Assembly (NCBI GenBank): GCA_019321725.1
Contig: CM033110.1
Location: 21,259,278 to 21,323,277, forward strand
Source of the DNA: Paulownia fortunei
Taxonomy: Eukaryota; Streptophyta; Magnoliopsida; Lamiales; Paulowniaceae
Direction of reading: 5' to 3'
DNA length: 64,000 nt
Shown here one piece after another: positions 59,869 to 64,000 of this stretch. Both the position numbers and the translations under genes were made by a program. Under the pieces are notes generated by a model. That model was not told where the DNA came from, did no database searches, and was given only the letters and a program-made list of their open reading frames with translations. Within the stretch, counting starts at the first letter, position 1; each line of letters begins with the position of its first letter.

Positions 59869-62448
59869 ATGAGACAGGCCATTCTCCTGCATTTTTTACT
59901 TGGAGTTTTGGCCTGTTTGAGTCCTGTTTCCTACGTGAAGGCGGAAGACCCATATGTATATCTCAATTGGGTGGTCGAATATGGAGAAGTTTCACCTCTT
60001 GGCGTCAAACAAAGGGTAAATTTACTTCCACTGCGGTCTCAGAACCATATTTTTAATGTCAAATTTTTTATATGACTTCTCACATTTGTGTTTCTTGTGA
60101 ACTTTGCAGGGAATTCTCATCAACGGACAATTTCCGGGGCCTACTGTTAATGTTGTAACAAATGACAATGTAATTGTTAATGTTGAAAACAAACTGGATG
60201 AACCTCTGCTCCTCACCTGGTGAGTTCCTTTCTTGTCCATAATTTTTTAGTCATGTGAAAAATGACAGTAGTACATTTTTTGGGTTCATAAGATGGCTAA
60301 TTTTGTGCATGGTGAATTACATCAGGAATGGTATCAAACAAAGGAAAACCTCATGGCAGGATGGGGTTCTTGGAACTAATTGCCCAATTCCTCCGAACTC
60401 AAACTGGACTTACACGATGCAAATGAAAGATCAAATCGGGACTTTCACCTACTTCCCTTCCACATTGATGCACAGAGCTGCTGGCGGGTTTGGAGGATTC
60501 AATATCTTGGCCAGGTCTGTGATTCCAGTCCCATATCCCAAGCCTTATGAGGAACTCACAGTCCTCGTCAGTGACTGGTGGAAGAAAGATCACAAGGTTC
60601 ATTTTCACTCGACTTTGTATTTTCCATTTGTTCTATTTAGGGTTCTCAATCAGGAAGCCTAATGTTTGGCAATGACTCGCAGGAATTGCAACAAATTCTA
60701 GACTCAGGGAACCCTTTTCCATTACCTGATGGTATTCTGATAAATGGGAAACCTAGTTATACTTCTTTTCCTGTTGTGCCAGGTATGACACTCTCACATG
60801 GATCAGGTTTCTAGTGCTTCACTTGCCTGTATAATATACATTATCTTTCATAAGACAGTGTAAGGAAAAATTTAAAGCTTCACTGAATTCAATGAAATAG
60901 GAGTAACATTTTTCTTACTATCTAGGAACGGACTCGTTAGACTTAGTGTTGCATAGAATTTTCGTTATTTAGGTGTAGGTGGAATACCAATGAGTAGATG
61001 CAGAAGACTAATTATAAGATTTTCTTGTTAACTTTCTCATCCTTTCTTTTGGTGAAATTTCAGGTCAAACCTATTTGTTCAGAGTGTCAAATGTGGGAAT
61101 GACTACTTCAATTAACTTCAGGATCCAGGGGCACATGCTACGCCTGGTGGAATGTGAAGGATCTCACACTATGCAGGAAGTGTACGACTCACTCGACATT
61201 CATGTGGGGCAATCCAGCTCTTTCTTGGTGACCTTACATGGCCTTGGAGATCCTAAAGACTATTTCATTGTCGCCTCCACTCGTTTTACCAAGCCTATAC
61301 TAACAGCAACTGCAATCCTTCACTATCAAGGCTCCAAAAGTGCAGCCTCTGGGCCACTACCAATTGCACCAACTTACCATATTCACTGGTCTATGAAGCA
61401 AGCCAGAACTATCAGGTTAGCACATATTACCTATTAATTTGTAGTAATGAATCAGCCTGTCAACTCTGAAGGGCCAGATATTGACGCATATTAATTCTCA
61501 CTTTCTGTTCAGATGGAATTTGACGGCCAATGCAGCCAGGCCTAACCCTCAGGGGTCATTTCACTATGGGACCATACAAGTTGTGAGGACAATAGTGCTA
61601 GAAAACTCTGCTGCTAAAATTAATGGCAAGCTGAGATATGCAGTTAACAAGATATCTTACATAAATCCAGACACCCCATTGAAGCTGGCTGATTATTTCA
61701 ATATCCCTGGTGTTTTCACCTTAAACTCAACCAAGGACAGCCCTCCTGCTGGCCCTGCAGTTCTTGGCACCTCAGTTATAGCTACTACTTTGCATGATTT
61801 TGTCGAAATCGTCTTCCAAAACAGTGAATCCACCATTCAGTCTTGGCATCTGGATGGCTATGATTTCTGGGCTGTCGGGTAAGGCCACCACAACTTTTTG
61901 CCCTTTTTGTTTTTATAGGAAAGGAAGCCGGGGATTTGTCTTAACTTTCGTTTCAATTTAGTTATATGATTTGACTAATTGTAGTAATCAACTAATCTGT
62001 TAAATCCAGGTTTGGTAGTGGCAAGTGGAATTCTACACTGAGGAGACGTTTTTACAATTACAATGATGCCCCCACTAGATATACAGTTCAGGTAACGGCA
62101 CCAATGGTACTTTCTCAAATTTTCGATGAAACAATGTTCATTTAGAGTAATGCATCAAGTAGGAACTGACTTGAAACATACTAATATATTAGTTAATCTA
62201 TTAAGATTTGAACCTCGATTAACATTCTTGACAATCGTGCCATTCATATATAGGTGTATCCTTATTCTTGGAGTGCAATTCTTGTGTCGTTGGACAACAA
62301 GGGCATGTGGAACTTGAGGTCTGCAATTTGGCCTAGGCGATATCTCGGACAAGAACTGTATGTCAGAGTGTGGAATGATGAACGCAGCCTGTTTACCGAG
62401 TATGACATCCCACCAAATGCATTACTTTGTGGCAAGGCTAAGCGTTAG
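59869..62448 (+). CDS. SKS: SKU5-similar (SKS) monocopper-oxidase-like protein, copy 2
   Basis: Exons 59869-60015, 60110-60219, 60326-60596, 60683-60782, 61064-61415, 61513-61878, 62010-62091, 62254-62448; 1623 nt, 540 aa. Exon count and all intron phases equal those of copy 1; exons 2, 3 and 6 have identical lengths (110, 271, 366). The first 25 residues are a signal peptide (HFLLGVLACLSPVSYVKAED). Shared family blocks include [72 protein letters not shown] and LLCGKAKR at the C-terminus. Copper-site histidines are replaced as in copy 1. Differences cluster in the exon 4-5 linker (KPSYTSFPVVP against [11 protein letters not shown]) and in exon 7 (SGKWNSTLRRRFYNYNDAPT). Residue 148-155 region changes [12 protein letters not shown] to VLVSDWWKKDHK. 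A tandem duplicate, well diverged, so old. Confidence 0.95.
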
Positions 62449-62846
62449 TTCGAATGAGCGTCAATGTAATCTTTTTATTTCCTGCTAAATCTTTTCTATT
62501 ATGTTTCTTTTCTATCAGTTACGAGGGTGTGACTGTCTGATGACAAAAAAAAAAAAAAAAAAAGATAGAGAAATCCTCTTCCGGGAATGAGGGGGTAAAA
62601 AGGATCATAATTCCATTTTAGTTTAGCTATCATTTCTATTTTCTTGTAATTCTTCAATTGATGACCATAAATACTAAATTGTTATTTCAATCGACTAATT
62701 AGTAATTACAAAGGTAATAATGTACTATTTAAGCCCCCGTGTATGATTTTTCTGTAATTAATTTTATTAAATGTAAAAACAACCTAAGAAAACACTTTGG
62801 GTCATCAACATTAAACTTAACTTAAAGCTCATGTTAATAAATAAAG
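62449..62846. other. 3' UTR of second SKS gene and flank
   Basis: Contains a poly-A tract at about 62545-62563. A longer A-run here could come from transcript polyadenylation only if the region were retro-copied; nothing else supports that. No gene seen. Confidence 0.45.
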
Positions 62847-63786
62847 GCCGCGTTTACATTGTGGTAATTTTTAGGATATGCTATTTTATCAGTCAACATC
62901 CCTTGTTTATATATTTTGTTGAGGTCGTTTATTATGATGGGCCAAGTCTAATTCCACCAAACTTTGGGATGGGAAATTCCTTTTTGCAGTTCTGATCGAA
63001 TTATCCAAGACAAGTAAGCTCTCAAAAATTTAAATATACCCCTAAAGCTGCACAGATAATTACCTTTCTATCATTAAGTCCAAATATTTTCAGCATCAAT
63101 AGTCAATTTCCAGAACCAGTTTGTAAACTTAAATCGCAACATCTGTGTTGGGTTAAGAGGAGAGGAGAGGAAGAAATAAGAAGAGAAGGAAAGAAGAAAA
63201 ATAGGAGGAAATGAAGAAGCAGAAAGGTGTTGCGGTGGGTGGTGGTGATTGAGAAGGGAAGAGATGAAGAAAGGGAGTGGTGGCGCTGGGGAGAAGAGGG
63301 TGAGAGGAAGGAGGGGGAAAGAAGAAGATACATAAAGAAGAAGAAAAAGAAATAGGTGACAGCACAGTGGTAGCTGGCAGGAAAGGAAGAATCAGGGAAA
63401 GAAGAAGAAAGACGGTAAAGGGTGGCGGCAAGCAGTGGCTGTGGGGAAGCTTAGAAGAGAGGGGAAAAAAAGGAAGGAAGAAAAGGAGAGGGGGAAGAAG
63501 AAAGGGCCGCGAGGAGCGGTGGCGACGAGTGGAGGCGGGCGGCTGTAGGTTGGGCAAGAGGAGGGGGAAGAAAGTGAGAAGATGATGACACAGGAAATAG
63601 GAAAAAGACCAAACATAACACACGAAATAATAATAATAATAATATTAAATGAAGGGTATTTTTGATATTAAAATTTTAATCATATTATTAAATCCTATAA
63701 AACACACAAATTTAATTCTTATCCCACGTTTTATTATCTTATTTATCAATTATTATTTTATCCGAATCAAAGAAATAAACGATCCA
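62847..63786. mobile_element. possible transposable element enclosing a purine-rich tract
   Basis: Left border GGCCGCGTTTACATTGTGG resembles the reverse complement of the right border (GGATCGTTTATTTCTTTG), consistent with short degraded inverted ends. The interior holds the purine-rich block and AT-rich flanks, with no transposase frame. Superfamily not assigned. Confidence 0.3.
63150..63615 (+). repeat. long polypurine-biased (G/A) tract
   Basis: Over about 460 bases the plus strand is overwhelmingly G and A, with GGA, GAA, GGGGAAG and GGGGG runs, broken by occasional TGGTGGTGGTG-type stretches. Open frames on both strands here (Lys/Arg/Gly-rich forward, Pro/Ser/Phe-rich reverse) are products of this composition and are not genes. 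Confidence 0.9.
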
Positions 63787-64000
63787 TTAAGTATGGACCA
63801 TTAGTTGATAAATTGGCATCAAAATCAGATTAGTAAACCCTATAATTTATAGATTGAGCTTAACCTACCTGTGACCAGGCTTACAAAACTTAATTAACAG
63901 TTATATAGTAAAGATAATAATCCAATATACCATTGAACTTTTGTATAATCTGTGGTGCTTCGAAGAGCACTGAGAGCCTTTAAAAATATAAAAAATAGTG

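Noticed and set aside
63153..63623. Pro/Ser/Phe-rich 156-codon minus-strand frame
   Set aside because: A product of the polypurine tract; composition alone explains the lack of stops.

Overview
This window is nuclear DNA of a eudicot plant. It has many short exons with GT-AG introns, AT-rich introns and intergenic DNA, a plastid-targeted TIC20, a subclass III SnRK2 kinase, an NRG1-type helper NLR and a plant tRNA-Trp(CCA). The species cannot be named from the sequence. All gene models below were assembled by hand from frame, splice sites and family knowledge. Each complete model keeps an open frame across every junction.

Layout, left to right. (1) 1-1061, minus: 5' part of a GARP/G2-like HHO-HRS1 transcription factor, cut at the window edge inside its DNA-binding domain. 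(2) 1.2-8.8 kb: gene-poor. (3) 8825-14701, minus: six-exon nuclear protein with a DEK C-terminal domain, an acidic stretch and two SWIB/MDM2 domains (326 aa). (4) 14.7-19.6 kb: AT-rich, no gene recognised. (5) 20103-27747, plus: SnRK2 subclass III kinase (355 aa) whose promoter, 5' leader and first coding exon are duplicated in tandem. Two different first exons (20103-20279 and 22361-22534) both splice in phase to one set of exons 2-8. (6) 28885-39174, minus: RPW8-NLR locus with a complete five-exon NRG1-type helper NLR (812 aa) and, downstream, a decayed single-exon RPW8-only copy. About 1.1 kb of foldback transposon and other small repeats lie between them. (7) 41194-42991, plus: TIC20-I, a plastid inner-envelope translocon subunit. 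(8) 44264-44335, minus: tRNA-Trp. (9) 44537-46131, minus: a small reticulon-like protein. (10) 46-52 kb: AT-rich, with a CACTA-type miniature element. (11) 52843-56157 and 59869-62448, both plus: tandem pair of SKU5-similar monocopper-oxidase-like genes with identical eight-exon structure (538 and 540 aa). (12) 62.8-63.8 kb: strikingly purine-rich tract, possibly inside a transposable element.

The genes are independent loci, not an operon. The parts that depart from ordinary plant genome content are the duplicated SnRK2 promoter and first exon, the RPW8-only relic beside NRG1, the strong alternative donor in the NRG1 gene that would give a truncated protein, and the large foldback element between the two RPW8 genes. 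I found no clear case of a wholly new system. The SnRK2 first-exon pair is the best candidate for undescribed regulation.
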